DNA of 64,000 nt from Methylosinus sp. H3A. Lineage in GTDB: Bacteria > Pseudomonadota > Alphaproteobacteria > Rhizobiales > Beijerinckiaceae. The notes under the pieces are model-generated. The model saw only the letters and a list, made by a program, of their open reading frames with translations. It was not told the origin of the DNA and ran no database searches. A program made the position numbers and the translations under genes. The stretch is from contig NZ_JADNQW010000005.1 of the NCBI RefSeq assembly GCF_015709455.1, positions 3,492,001 to 3,556,000 of the forward strand, read 5' to 3'. Of this stretch, positions 32,792-42,037 are shown one piece after another (the stretch's first letter is position 1; every line of letters begins with the position of its first letter).

Positions 32792-32880
32792 GCGGAACGA
32801 TATACGCGAACGGCTCGCTCATGGAGTTTCATGCGAATGAATGACGCCGACCCCGCTTCCCGGCGGGATCGGCGCGCATG

Positions 32881-33564
32881 TCAGAAGTGATAGTTCAAAC
32901 CGCCACGGATCGTCGACGTGTCGATGTTCGTCTGCAGCGCATTGGTCGAGAAATCGAAATAACGATCGCCGCCGACAGAGGTGAAGAGATATTCCGCCTT
33001 GGCGGAGAGATTGGGCGCGACGCCGAATTCGACGCCGGCGCCGAGCGCCCAGCCCGCCAGGAATTTCGACTGCTGGCCGTAGAAGCCTTGGAACGCATTG
33101 TTCACGCTCGCAGTGGTGTTGCTGCCGGCGAAGCCGCCGGTGACGAACAACAATGCGCGATCGACAGTGACGCCGGCGCGCGCGCGGATCGTGAGCGTAT
33201 TGTCGACAGAGCCATTGCCGGAGACGCCGGCGAAAGGCGAGCGACCGTCCTTGGAGCTGTTGAAATCGAAATCCGCTTCGACGCCGACGAGGAAGTTCGG
33301 AGCGAAGGTGAGATTATAGCCGGTCGTGCCGCCGATGACCCACCCGTTCGGTTCGCCCAGCAGCCTGCTGCTGCCGTTCTGGAACGCGCCGAGCGCATAG
33401 CCGCCGTTGATGCCGATGTAGAAGCCCTGCCAGGTGAAGGCGGGTGGCGGGCTGTAATAATCGGCGGCGGGCGCGGAGCGTCGCGGCAGATCGGCGGCGA
33501 GGGCGGACGCGCCGGCGCAGAGCAGGGCGGGCGCCAGCAGCGCGGGAAGCAGCATAGGTCTCAT
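32881..33564 (-). CDS. Outer-membrane beta-barrel protein (25-kDa OMP type)
   Basis: A 227-residue protein with a signal peptide ending SALA and an eight-strand barrel of the Rhizobiales opacity/Omp25 type (FTWQGFYIGINGGYALGAF, AKAEYLFTSVGGDRYFDF) ending in a terminal aromatic residue (GGLNYHF). It probably acts as a structural outer-membrane protein. ATG at 33564 was chosen over a longer in-frame reading because it begins the signal peptide directly. Confidence 0.85.
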   Translation of the reverse strand: MRPMLLPALLAPALLCAGASALAADLPRRSAPAADYYSPPPAFTWQGFYIGINGGYALGAFQNGSSRLLGEPNGWVIGGTTGYNLTFAPNFLVGVEADFDFNSSKDGRSPFAGVSGNGSVDNTLTIRARAGVTVDRALLFVTGGFAGSNTTASVNNAFQGFYGQQSKFLAGWALGAGVEFGVAPNLSAKAEYLFTSVGGDRYFDFSTNALQTNIDTSTIRGGLNYHF

Positions 33565-33939
33565 CGAACTCGACTCCACATTCGCGCGCCTTCGGGGCCT
33601 TCGGCTCGCGGTCACAAAACTCGGGGCGGGCGAGGGGCAAGGCCCAGCCAGAGCTAGGTCGAATTAAAATCGTTCACGTTAACGGAGTGTTGCGCCGTCC
33701 GAGCCTGCGCTCGGCCGGAAGCAAAACCAAAGCGATCTCGAATGTATTGATTATGTCGAAACCATGATATATTTAGAATTAACCGGATTTATCGTGTCGT
33801 TATCGATTTTGTTTCAGACGATCCTATCGCAAACAGGCGATCAGATTGCCTAATAAAGCGTAAAATCGCTTATGGTTACGTCTCGATGGCGCATTGACCC
33901 CGGCGTCGCGGCGTGAGAATTGCCTTGCTCGCGAGAGAG
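33565..33939. other. AT-rich intergenic region
   Basis: About 375 bases between divergent genes, unusually AT-rich for this genome (for example around 33730-33900). Stops occur in all frames and no gene is supported. It must hold the promoter of the outer-membrane protein gene and the start region of the reductase gene. I see no clear operator. Confidence 0.4.
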
Positions 33940-34728
33940 ATGGGGATTCGATCGATGAGCGCTGGCGGCGCAGGCGGTTCGGGGCCGGTTCTGGTGACCG
34001 GAGCGGCGCGGCGGATCGGATTGGCGATCACGGCGCGGCTCGCTCATGCCGGGCGCCCTGTGGTGCTGCACGCCTCGCAGCGCTCGATCGAGGAGGCGGA
34101 GCTCGCCGCCGAGGCGATCCGCGCCAAAGGCGGCCGCGCTGCGGTTGTCGGCGCCGACCTCTCCGACCCGCGCGAGACAGAGGCGCTCATGGGCGTCGCC
34201 GCGCGCCAATTCGGGCCCATCACTCTGCTCGTCAACAACGCCTCGGTGTTCGAGCTCGATGCGGCGCAGGATTTCACCGTCGATGTGTTCGACCGGCAAT
34301 TCGCCGTCGATCTGCGCGCGCCTTTGTTGCTCGCGCGCGACATGGCGGCGCAATTGCCGGAAGACGCCGAGGGGGCGATCGTCAATATCGTCGATCAGCG
34401 CGTGTTTCGGCCGACGCCACGCTATTTCACCTATACGCTCGCAAAATCCGCATTGTGGACGGCGACGCGCACCATGGCGCAGGCCTTCGCGCCGCGCATT
34501 CGCGTCAACGCCGTGGGGCCGGGGCCGGTGTTTCCCAACGCCGTGCATGGGCAGAAGGGTTTCGAGACAGAGGCGCGCGGGGTTCCATTGCGTCGCGCGG
34601 CCGATGTCTCGGGCGTCGTCGACGCCGTCGTCTATCTCGCCGAGGCGCGCAGCGTCACCGGGCAGATGATCGCCGTCGACGGCGGCCAGCATCTCGCCTG
34701 GGAGACGCCCGATGTTCTGCCCGATTAG
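33940..34728 (+). CDS. Short-chain reductase, pteridine reductase (PTR1/FolM)-like
   Basis: A 262-residue SDR enzyme. The cofactor motif is VTGAARRIG, then VNNAS, and the catalytic YTLAK. The usual catalytic Ser is replaced by Asp (NIVDQRV), a mark of PTR1/FolM enzymes that reduce pteridines with NADPH. The start is uncertain (ATG 33940 or 33955). It lies 50 bases before recG but is probably unrelated to it. Confidence 0.82.
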   Translation: MGIRSMSAGGAGGSGPVLVTGAARRIGLAITARLAHAGRPVVLHASQRSIEEAELAAEAIRAKGGRAAVVGADLSDPRETEALMGVAARQFGPITLLVNNASVFELDAAQDFTVDVFDRQFAVDLRAPLLLARDMAAQLPEDAEGAIVNIVDQRVFRPTPRYFTYTLAKSALWTATRTMAQAFAPRIRVNAVGPGPVFPNAVHGQKGFETEARGVPLRRAADVSGVVDAVVYLAEARSVTGQMIAVDGGQHLAWETPDVLPD

Positions 34729-34777
34729 AGCGCTGCCGGGAATGACAAAGCGCCTCCGATAGGGGAAAAAGCGCTTT

Positions 34778-36880
34778 ATGCGTCCCTCGATCCTCGATCC
34801 GCTGTTCGGCCGCGCCGCCGCCCTTCCCGGGATCGGCCCCAAGACGGCCAAGCATTTCGACCGGCTGCTCGCGCGGCCGGGCAAGGAGACGCGCCTCGTC
34901 GACGTGTTGTTTCATCTGCCGATCAATCTCGTCGACCGCAGCCTGCGCCCGACCATCGCCGAGGCGCCGACGGATCGCGTCGTCGTGCTGAAGGTGCGCG
35001 TCGCCGAACATCGCAAGCCGCAGGGGCGCTATTCCAAGGCGCCGTTCAAAGTTCTCGTCGAGGACGACACGGGCGACGCCGAGCTGGTCTTCTTCCTCTC
35101 CAACGCCGATTGGATCGAGCGCAGCCTGCCCATCGGCGCGACGCGCTGGGTCTGTGGCAAGATCGAGCTCTATGATGGGCGCAGGCAGATCGTGCATCCG
35201 GACCGCGTGCTGGACGAGGCGGGCCTCGCCAAGCTGCCGCCGGCGGAGGCCGTGCATGGCCTGACGGAAGGATTGCAAGAACGCTTCGTGCAGCGCGCCG
35301 TCGCGGGGGCGCTGGAACGGCTGCCGCATCTGCCGGAATGGCAGGACGCCTCCGTGCTGGCCGCCAATGGCCTTCCCGACTTCGCGACGGCGCTCGCCGC
35401 GGCGCAGAACCCCAAATCGCCATCGGACATCGAGCCCGCGAGCAAAGCGCGTCAGCGTCTCGCGCTCGATGAATTGCTGTCGCAGCAATTGGCGCTGCGG
35501 CTCGTGCGCTCCAAAATGCGCCGCACGCCGGGCCGCGAAAGCGCCGGCGACGGACGCATCGCGCGCGTCATCGAGGCGGCGCTTCCCTATGCGCTCACCG
35601 GCGCGCAGCAGCGCGCGCTCGCCGAGATACGCGACGATCTCTCCTCCTCTCGGCGTATGTTGCGACTGCTGCAGGGCGATGTCGGCGCCGGCAAGACGAT
35701 CGTCGCGTTGCTCGCCATGGCGAGCGTCGTCGAATGCGGGCGGCAAGCGGCGCTGATGGCGCCGACGGAAATTCTCGCGCGGCAGCATTATGAGCGCCTG
35801 CTGCCGCTCGCCGACGGCGCGGGGCTGCGCTTGGCGCTGCTCACCGGCCGCGCCAAGCCCTCCGAGCGCGCGCGTCTCTACGAGACGATCGCCGCGGGCG
35901 ACGTCGATATCGTCATCGGCACGCATTCTCTGGTGCAGAGCGAGCTCGCCTTCGCCGATCTCGGCCTCGCCGTCGTCGACGAGCAGCATCGCTTCGGCGT
36001 GCAGCAACGCTTGGCGCTCGGGGCCAAGGGCGCGAACGCCGATGTTCTGGTGATGACGGCGACGCCCATTCCGCGCTCGCTGGCGCTCACCTATTTCGGC
36101 GATATGGACAGCTCCATCCTCGACGAGAAGCCGCCCGGTCGCTCGCCCATCGAAACGCGCGCGCTGCCCGTCTCGCGCATCGGTGATGTGGTGGAGGGCG
36201 TGCGCCGCGCTCTGGCCTCTGGCGCGCGCGTCTATTGGGTCTGCCCACTCGTCGAGGAGAATGAGGATCTCGACCTCGCCGCGGCGCAGGATCGTCATGA
36301 GGATCTGGCGCGCATTTTCGGCGAGAGCGTCGGCCTCGTTCACGGCCGCATGAAGACCGCCGAGCGCGACGCCGCAATGGAGGCCTTCAAGGCGGGAGCG
36401 ACGCGCATTCTCGTCGCCACGACGGTGATCGAGGTCGGCGTCGACGTGCCCGAGGCGACGGTCATGGTGATCGAGCACGCCGAGCGCTTCGGCCTCGCGC
36501 AATTGCATCAGCTGCGCGGGCGTGTCGGCCGCGGCTCCGGCAAATCCTCCTGTCTGCTGCTCTATAAGGGCCCGCTCGGCGAAACGGCCAAGGCGAGGCT
36601 CGTCATGCTGCGCCAGACGGAGGACGGATTCCGCATAGCGGAGGAGGATTTGCGCCTGCGCGGGGAGGGGGAAATCCTGGGCGCGCGGCAATCGGGACTG
36701 CCGGGCTTCCGCCTCGCCGATCTTACGGCGCATGCGCGGCTGCTGGCCACCGCGCGCGACGACGCCGAGCTGATCCTGCGGCGCGATCCGGAGCTTTCGA
36801 GCCCCCGCGGCGAGGCGCTCAGGGTTCTGCTCTATCTCTTCGAGCGCGACGAGGCGGTGAAGCTGCTGCGGGCGGGATGA
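34778..36880 (+). CDS. recG: ATP-dependent DNA helicase RecG
   Basis: A 700-residue helicase that reverses stalled replication forks and branch-migrates Holliday junctions. The N-terminal wedge (OB) domain is followed by Walker A GDVGAGKT and the RecG-specific DEQH box (VVDEQHRFGVQQR), then motifs TATPIPRSLALT and the C-terminal helicase lobe (LHQLRGRVGRGSGKSSC). Length matches the family. Confidence 0.97.
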   Translation: MRPSILDPLFGRAAALPGIGPKTAKHFDRLLARPGKETRLVDVLFHLPINLVDRSLRPTIAEAPTDRVVVLKVRVAEHRKPQGRYSKAPFKVLVEDDTGDAELVFFLSNADWIERSLPIGATRWVCGKIELYDGRRQIVHPDRVLDEAGLAKLPPAEAVHGLTEGLQERFVQRAVAGALERLPHLPEWQDASVLAANGLPDFATALAAAQNPKSPSDIEPASKARQRLALDELLSQQLALRLVRSKMRRTPGRESAGDGRIARVIEAALPYALTGAQQRALAEIRDDLSSSRRMLRLLQGDVGAGKTIVALLAMASVVECGRQAALMAPTEILARQHYERLLPLADGAGLRLALLTGRAKPSERARLYETIAAGDVDIVIGTHSLVQSELAFADLGLAVVDEQHRFGVQQRLALGAKGANADVLVMTATPIPRSLALTYFGDMDSSILDEKPPGRSPIETRALPVSRIGDVVEGVRRALASGARVYWVCPLVEENEDLDLAAAQDRHEDLARIFGESVGLVHGRMKTAERDAAMEAFKAGATRILVATTVIEVGVDVPEATVMVIEHAERFGLAQLHQLRGRVGRGSGKSSCLLLYKGPLGETAKARLVMLRQTEDGFRIAEEDLRLRGEGEILGARQSGLPGFRLADLTAHARLLATARDDAELILRRDPELSSPRGEALRVLLYLFERDEAVKLLRAG

Positions 36881-36992
36881 GCGCGCCGGCCCTTTATCGA
36901 AAGCGCCGTTGCGCGTAAATTCCAGACCTGCGCCGCTGCGGCGGCCAAAACGAGAAAAAGCGGGCGGCGAGCGCCCGCAAAGGGAGAGCGAA

Positions 36993-37142
36993 TTGTCCTA
37001 TCTGCAGACGATCTGGAGCCATCTGTCGTGGAGCGACAAATGGGTTCTCGCCATCAATGTCTTTCTCGCCGTCATCTTCTTCGCGTCCTGGCGGAACAAG
37101 AAGCGGCGTCTCGCGCGCGAGGCGAAAAAACAAGGCGAGTGA
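36993..37142 (+). CDS. 49-residue single-helix membrane protein
   Basis: Starts with TTG at 36993 after AGGGAGAG. The sequence begins MSYLQTIWSHLSWSDKW, continues with a helix (VLAINVFLAVIFFASW) and ends in a basic tail. Function is unknown. It follows recG by 112 bases, a gap that includes a GCGGGC hairpin, and converges on the GST gene. Confidence 0.55.
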   Translation: MSYLQTIWSHLSWSDKWVLAINVFLAVIFFASWRNKKRRLAREAKKQGE

Positions 37143-37148
37143 GCGCGC

Positions 37149-37856
37149 TCAGCCGGCGTCGCGGACGCTCGCCGCCGTCTGGCCGAAGAGGATTTTTCGC
37201 TCCTCCTCCGTGAACCCCTCGCGCGGGCGGGAAAGGGCTTCGCCTTTCGCATAGGCGCGCTCGACCGCCGGCCGCGCGCGGATCGCCTCGAACCAGCGCT
37301 TCACATTGGGAAAATCGTCGAGATTTTGTCCCTGCCGTTCATAGGGAACGATCCAGGGATAGGCGGCCATGTCGGCGATCGAATAATCGTCGGCGAGAAA
37401 GTCGCGCCCCGCGAGCCGCCGATCCAGCACGCCATAGAGGCGATTGGTCTCATTCACATAGCGATCGATCGCATAAGGAATCTTCTCTGGCGCGTAATTG
37501 CGGAAATGATGGTTCTGCCCGGCCATGGGCCCGAGCCCGCCGACCTGCCAGAACAGCCATTCCAGCGCGCGCGCGCGACCGCGCAGATCGGCCGGCAGGA
37601 AGTGGCCCGTCTTCTCGGCGAGATAGACGAGAATGGCGCCGGATTCGAACAGGGAAACCGGAGCGCCGCCATCTGCCGGCGCATGGTCGACGATCGCCGG
37701 CATGCGATTATTGGGCGAGATGGCGAGAAAGGCCGGCGCAAATTGTTCGCCCTTGGAGATGTCCACGGGGACGATCCGATAGGCGATTCCCGCCTCTTCG
37801 AGAAAGATCGTGATCTTGTGGCCATTGGGCGTGGGCCAATAGTGGAGGTCGATCAT
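37149..37856 (-). CDS. Glutathione S-transferase, YfcG/Nu-class-like
   Basis: A 235-residue cytosolic GST. The thioredoxin-like N-terminal domain reads YWPTPNGHKITIFLEEAG, with the Thr and Asn used in place of Tyr by YfcG-type disulfide reductases. ESGAILVYLAEKTG contacts glutathione. The C-terminal helical domain follows. Its role in glutathione-dependent disulfide reduction is inferred from family. Confidence 0.88.
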   Translation of the reverse strand: MIDLHYWPTPNGHKITIFLEEAGIAYRIVPVDISKGEQFAPAFLAISPNNRMPAIVDHAPADGGAPVSLFESGAILVYLAEKTGHFLPADLRGRARALEWLFWQVGGLGPMAGQNHHFRNYAPEKIPYAIDRYVNETNRLYGVLDRRLAGRDFLADDYSIADMAAYPWIVPYERQGQNLDDFPNVKRWFEAIRARPAVERAYAKGEALSRPREGFTEEERKILFGQTAASVRDAG

Positions 37857-37901
37857 GCCGGGGCTCCGTGTCGGGACGAATAGGCGTCGATGAGCGCCTA
37901 T

Positions 37902-39020
37902 CTACTCGGTATTGCCGACTTTTCCCATCGGAATTGCGACATAGAAAGTCGAACCTTGTCCCGGCTGCGACGCCACGGAGAGCCGCCAGCCGTGGCGGTC
38001 GGCGATGGATTTGCAGATCGCGAGGCCGATGCCGGTGCCGGGATATCGGCCCTTGGGATGCAGGCGCTTGAACGGTTCGAAAACGAGCTGCTCATATTTG
38101 CTCTCGAAGCCGATGCCATTGTCGGCGAAGGCGATGACGATCTCACGCTCGTTCTGCGTCGCCCGGATGACGATGTCGGGCGCGCGATCTTGCTTGCGAT
38201 ATTTGAGCGCGTTGGAGACGATATTATGCGTGAGCCGCGCGAATTGCGAGCGATCGGCGCGAAAGGCGACATGCGGCGCGTCTATGCGGAGGCTTGCGCC
38301 GGTCTCCGCGACCGTCTCGGAGAAATCGTCGACCGCGAGCTCGATCTCCTCGCGCAGATCGAGCTCCTGGACATTCTGCGCGTCGTTGATGGCGCGCGAA
38401 TAGGTCAAGAGATCGTCGACGAGCTCGCGCGCGCGCAGCGCGGAGGAGCGCATGACGCTGTTGGCGTAGGTCATGTCGGTCTCATTCGCGCTGGAGATCG
38501 CGTGCTCGAGAATGTCGGAGAAGGCGGCGATCTTGCGCAACGGCTCCTGCAGATCATGCGAGGCGACATAGGCGAATTGCGCGAGCCGCTCATTGGCGCG
38601 CTCGAGCTCCGCCGCGCGCTGCGACAGCGCATTCTCGGCCTCGCGCCGCGCAGTGATGTCGAGCACGGTCGCGAGCACGATGGGACCGCTCTCGCTCTCG
38701 ATCGGCGTGAGCCCGATCTCGACCGGAAACTCGCTGCCGTCGCGGCGCGTCGCCTTGAGATCGCGGCCGACGCCCATCGGCCGTCTGCTCGGATGAGCGA
38801 AGAAGCTCTGGCGCAAGGAGGAATGGCCCGCCCGCATGCGCGCGGGGACGAGAATATCGATGGACTTTCCGATCAGTTCGTCGCTACGATAACCGAACAT
38901 ACGCTCGGTCTCCGCGTTGACGAATTGGATGCGTCCGTCGGCGCTGCTGACGATCATGGCGGCGGGCGCCGATTCCACCGCCAGGCGAAAGTGGTCTTCG
39001 CCTATGCTGTCGAAGCTCAT
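37902..39020 (-). CDS. PAS-domain sensor histidine kinase
   Basis: A 372-residue cytosolic kinase. An N-terminal PAS domain (APAAMIVSSADGRIQFVNAETERMFGY) is followed by a HisKA-type dimerisation helix with the phospho-acceptor H155 (SHDLQEPLRK) and an ATPase domain (HNIVSNALKYR, FADNGIGFE, GTGIGLAICK). No transmembrane segment is seen. ATG at 39020 has a good AGGGGTGCGAGG site. It is divergent from a single-domain response regulator gene, its likely partner, as in phytochrome/Rcp1-like systems. Confidence 0.93.
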   Translation of the reverse strand: MSFDSIGEDHFRLAVESAPAAMIVSSADGRIQFVNAETERMFGYRSDELIGKSIDILVPARMRAGHSSLRQSFFAHPSRRPMGVGRDLKATRRDGSEFPVEIGLTPIESESGPIVLATVLDITARREAENALSQRAAELERANERLAQFAYVASHDLQEPLRKIAAFSDILEHAISSANETDMTYANSVMRSSALRARELVDDLLTYSRAINDAQNVQELDLREEIELAVDDFSETVAETGASLRIDAPHVAFRADRSQFARLTHNIVSNALKYRKQDRAPDIVIRATQNEREIVIAFADNGIGFESKYEQLVFEPFKRLHPKGRYPGTGIGLAICKSIADRHGWRLSVASQPGQGSTFYVAIPMGKVGNTE

Positions 39021-39160
39021 CCTCGCACCCCTCGTCACGCGCTATAATCTTGTCGCGCGCGCTATAATCGCTCTCGTTGGCTGCGCGCGGCGCGGCCGCA
39101 TCCTATTTTCAGGAAAACAGCGTCGGAGAAACGAGCGCAATCGAGAAGATGGGGATTGTG

Positions 39161-39637
39161 ATGTCCGCTGTCGAGACGAAGAACCGGGCCTGCCGGGTTT
39201 TAATCATCGAGGACGATCAGGACGACGTCTTCTTGTTCAAGCGGGCCCTCGATTCCGTGCGCTCCATACTGGAGCGCGACATTGAATGCGAGCAGGTGGA
39301 CAATGGTCTGGACGCGATCTTTCTCGTCTCGCGCGAGGAGATCACGGACAAGCTTCCGGACGTGCTGGTGCTCGACCTCAACATGCCGCGGCTCGACGGC
39401 GTCAAATTCCTGAAGTCGCTGCGCCGCTCGCTGCTGCTGAAGGATCTGCCGGTGTTCGTGCTGACGACCTCCACCGCGCCCTCCATTCACGAGGAGGCGA
39501 TGCGCGCCGGCGCGGACAAGGTTTTCGTCAAGCCCAATGACGCCGAGGCGCTTCTGGCGATCGCGCTGGAGATCGTGAGCTCGGCGCTGGAGCGCCGCAG
39601 CAGCGCCGAGGGCGTGGCGCCGCCGACGCTTCAGTAA
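39161..39637 (+). CDS. Rcp1-like single-domain response regulator
   Basis: A 158-residue receiver. The acid cluster is E17-D18-D19 (IIEDDQDD), the phospho-acceptor D72 (LVLDLNMPRLDG) and the lysine K124 (VFVKP). Loop insertions after the first helix fit the Rcp1 subfamily, which pairs with SHDLQEPL-type kinases such as the divergent neighbour. ATG at 39149 is an alternative start. Confidence 0.88.
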   Translation: MSAVETKNRACRVLIIEDDQDDVFLFKRALDSVRSILERDIECEQVDNGLDAIFLVSREEITDKLPDVLVLDLNMPRLDGVKFLKSLRRSLLLKDLPVFVLTTSTAPSIHEEAMRAGADKVFVKPNDAEALLAIALEIVSSALERRSSAEGVAPPTLQ

Positions 39638-40005
39638 TACCAGAGACCGTCGTGCAGTCCGCGCGGCGATGGCGGCGGCGCGGGGCGCGGCGGGGGATTG
39701 GCGTAGTCGCCGCCATAGCCGCCGCCGTACCAATAGCCGCCATTCGGGGCGCCGTAAGCGTAAGGGTAGCCGCCCGCGTTCTGGCCGGGCGGAGGAGGCT
39801 GCCTATGACGCCGGCGGCTGCGCTGCTCGGGAGAGTGGTCGCGTCCTTCCCAGAAGTCGCCGCGGCGCTCCTCCGCCGCCCGCGCGCGTGGCGAGGGCCG
39901 GGCGCCCGGCTCGTCGAAGCGTCCGGCGCCGAACGGCTCCGCCGCGGCTGAGGTCACGAGCGCGACGCTGGCGACGATCGTCGCAGCGAGCGAGATTTTC
40001 GGCAT
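39631..40005 (-). CDS. Secreted proline/glycine/tyrosine-rich protein
   Basis: A 124-residue protein with a signal peptide (LAATIVASVALVTSAAAE) and a low-complexity body (arginine-rich, then GGYWYGGGYGGDY and PPPRPAPPPSPRG). Function is unknown. Its last codons overlap the end of the convergent response regulator gene by 7 bases. Confidence 0.6.
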   Translation of the reverse strand: MPKISLAATIVASVALVTSAAAEPFGAGRFDEPGARPSPRARAAEERRGDFWEGRDHSPEQRSRRRHRQPPPPGQNAGGYPYAYGAPNGGYWYGGGYGGDYANPPPRPAPPPSPRGLHDGLWYY

Positions 40006-40213
40006 GGACGTCTCCGATTTCGAATCGAAGCCCAGTCTAGACCATGACGCCTCGAAAGGTCGGCGCTCGGACGGATGTGGTTAAGCTCGCATGTCGCGCG
40101 TCGCTGCGCCGAAAGACTTTCTTCAACCTTTGCTGGAAATCTTTCGCGATTCCCGCCTCGGCGGGAAGCCGTTTCCGCAATGTGGCGCGGATGGTCTTCT
40201 TTGGAGCGGCGCC

Positions 40214-40546
40214 ATGACGACGCTTGGTCCTATGACGACGCTTGATCCTGTGACGACGTCGGCTCCGATCGGCGATAATGACGCCGGCGTCGAGAAGCGT
40301 TTCGAATTCGCGAGCCTGCCGCCTGCGACGACGCGCTGGGTGGTGCGTCGCAAAGCCGAGGTGGTCGCAGCCGTGCGGAGCGGGCTGATTTCGCTCGACG
40401 ACGTCTGTCGGCGCTATTCTCTCACCAGAGACGAGTTCGAGGCTTGGGCGAGTTTCATCGATCGTCATGGCGTCGATGGCCTGCGCACGACGCGGCTGCA
40501 ATATTATCGCCGCCGCGCGGCGCGACTGGCCGCCGGCAAGCGCTGA
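40214..40546 (+). CDS. sciP: SciP-like CtrA inhibitor (DUF1153)
   Basis: About 110 residues carrying the DUF1153 helix-turn-helix (LPPATTRWVVRRKAEVVAAV, GLISLDDVCRRYSLTRDEFE, AWASFIDRHGVDGLRTTRLQ). In Caulobacter, SciP binds CtrA and blocks its promoters in G1. The start is ambiguous because an 18-base direct repeat duplicates the first codons: ATG 40214 (TTGGAG upstream), ATG 40232 and GTG 40250 all begin the same M-T-T pattern. Confidence 0.85.
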   Translation: MTTLGPMTTLDPVTTSAPIGDNDAGVEKRFEFASLPPATTRWVVRRKAEVVAAVRSGLISLDDVCRRYSLTRDEFEAWASFIDRHGVDGLRTTRLQYYRRRAARLAAGKR

Positions 40547-40549
40547 ACG

Positions 40550-40876
40550 TCAGCCCTTCGGCTTGCGCTCGATCTGCAGCGCCTCGCCGGCTCTATGGGC
40601 GAGCGTGGAGTGGATGCGGCCGGTGAGCGCGGCGAGAATCCACGGCAGCAAGACCTCTATGCGCAGCGAATCGGCCAGCACGTCGATGCGCGCCTGCATT
40701 GCGTGGCCGAAGGCGACGACCTTCAGATCGGCGGCATTTTCGGTCCAGGCGACCTCGGAATGGGCGAGCTTGTCCACATAGTCCCGTCGCAGCTGGTCGA
40801 GTCCGGCGGCGACGCGCGCCCGCGCGGTCTCGACTCCGAGATCATGCGAGACGGTGACGACAATGGTTTTTTGCAT
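40550..40876 (-). CDS. PHA-system (granule-associated) family protein
   Basis: A 108-residue protein of the polyhydroxyalkanoic acid system family (PHA_gran_rgn). It starts MQKTIVVTVSHDLGVETARARV, and the WTENAADLKVVAFGHAMQARIDV segment is typical. It is thought to bind PHA granules or phasins. ATG at 40876 has GGAGCC upstream. It converges on sciP with 3 bases between them. Confidence 0.8.
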   Translation of the reverse strand: MQKTIVVTVSHDLGVETARARVAAGLDQLRRDYVDKLAHSEVAWTENAADLKVVAFGHAMQARIDVLADSLRIEVLLPWILAALTGRIHSTLAHRAGEALQIERKPKG

Positions 40877-40942
40877 GGCGAGGCTCCCGTGCCGCCAATC
40901 TAGGCGCCGAGGGCCGGCTTTCACAGGGCGGTAGGAGATGGC

Positions 40943-41018
40943 TGGCTCCCCGAGCAGGACTCGAACCTGCGACCCAGCGATTAACAGTCGCTTGCTCTAC
41001 CGGCTGAGCTATCGGGGA
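40943..41018 (-). tRNA. tRNA-Asn (GTT), CCA encoded
   Basis: A 76-nt cloverleaf. The acceptor TCCCCGA pairs with TCGGGGA; the D arm is GCTCAGCCGGTAGAGC, the anticodon loop CTGTTAA gives anticodon GTT, and the T arm is GCAGGTTCGAGTCCTGC. Discriminator G is followed by encoded CCA. Confidence 0.98.
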
Positions 41019-41108
41019 ACGGTGGCGGCATATAGCAAGCTCTAAGCACTCTTGCCAAGCCCTGTTCGCGACCTTTCCGGATTTCCTTCCGGACTCTCCA
41101 CAAGCCAT

Positions 41109-42005
41109 TCAATCGGCAGGCGGAAAAAGCGCGAGTGTCGCTACTATGTCATTCTGGGACGGCAGGCCCGCCTCATTGCCCAAATGCTGGATCTTGAAGC
41201 CCGACGCCGCCCGCGCGAAACGGAAATGCTCGCGCCAGGGCGCTTCCGGCCGCTCCAGATAGGAGGCCATATAGGCGCCGTGGAACACGTCGCCGGCGCC
41301 CGATGTGTCCACAATTCGCTCCGCCGGCACCGGCAGGGAGGGGAGGCGCTGCACCTCGCCGCTCTCGTCGTACCAGAGCATTCCCCTCTCGCCATTGGTG
41401 ACGCCGCCGATTCGGCACCCCTTGCTCTTGAGAAAGGCCAGCATGTCCGCCTCCGAAAGCGACATCTGCTCGCAAAGCCGCTCCGCGACGATGGCGACGT
41501 CGATGAACTCCAGCAGCTCGGTGATGCCCGGCCGCAGCGCGCCGCCGTCGAGCGAGGTCAGCGCGCCGATCTCGCGGCAGGCGCGCGCGTAATGGAGCGC
41601 GGCGTCGGCGATATGCCCGTCGCTGTGCAGCGCGCGCAGGCCTGCCGTGTCGAGACGCGGGAACTCCTCGAGGAAATTCCCGTCGCGGGCGCGCAGGATC
41701 GCGCGCTTGCCCTCCTTGGGCAGAACGAAGGACAGCGAGGAGCGCCGCACCCGGCGCGGATGCACGCGAATCCCATAGGTGGCCGCCATATCCATGAACA
41801 TATGGCCGAGCCAATCGGGCGCGAGCTGGGTCAAGAGATCGACGCCCTCGCCGACGAGCTTGGCGCAGGCGAAGGCGGCTGTCACCGCATTGCCGCCGAA
41901 GGAGACGGCGTAATCCTCCGCCACATCCTTCTCGTCGCCCTTGGGCATGACATGCGTGCGCATGGTCACGTCGATATAAGAGTGGCCGATGAACAGAGAT
42001 TGCAA
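41109..42005 (-). CDS. PfkB-family sugar/nucleoside kinase
   Basis: A 298-residue ribokinase-fold kinase. The substrate-binding region reads SFGGNAVTAAFACAKL, and the ATP/anion-hole signature is DTSGAGDVFHGAY with the catalytic Asp. No obvious ATG fits the N-terminus; TTG at 42005 (then SLFIGHSYIDVT) matches where homologues begin. The substrate is not decided by sequence. It lies 32 bases after the erpA-type gene on the same strand. Confidence 0.85.
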   Translation of the reverse strand: MQSLFIGHSYIDVTMRTHVMPKGDEKDVAEDYAVSFGGNAVTAAFACAKLVGEGVDLLTQLAPDWLGHMFMDMAATYGIRVHPRRVRRSSLSFVLPKEGKRAILRARDGNFLEEFPRLDTAGLRALHSDGHIADAALHYARACREIGALTSLDGGALRPGITELLEFIDVAIVAERLCEQMSLSEADMLAFLKSKGCRIGGVTNGERGMLWYDESGEVQRLPSLPVPAERIVDTSGAGDVFHGAYMASYLERPEAPWREHFRFARAASGFKIQHLGNEAGLPSQNDIVATLALFPPAD

Positions 42006-42037
42006 GCCAGGGCTCCGAAAAGGAGGGCGCGCCGGAT

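Noticed and set aside
34655..36733. 692-codon frame opposite recG
   Set aside because: No motif, atypical composition, and recG is complete on the other strand.
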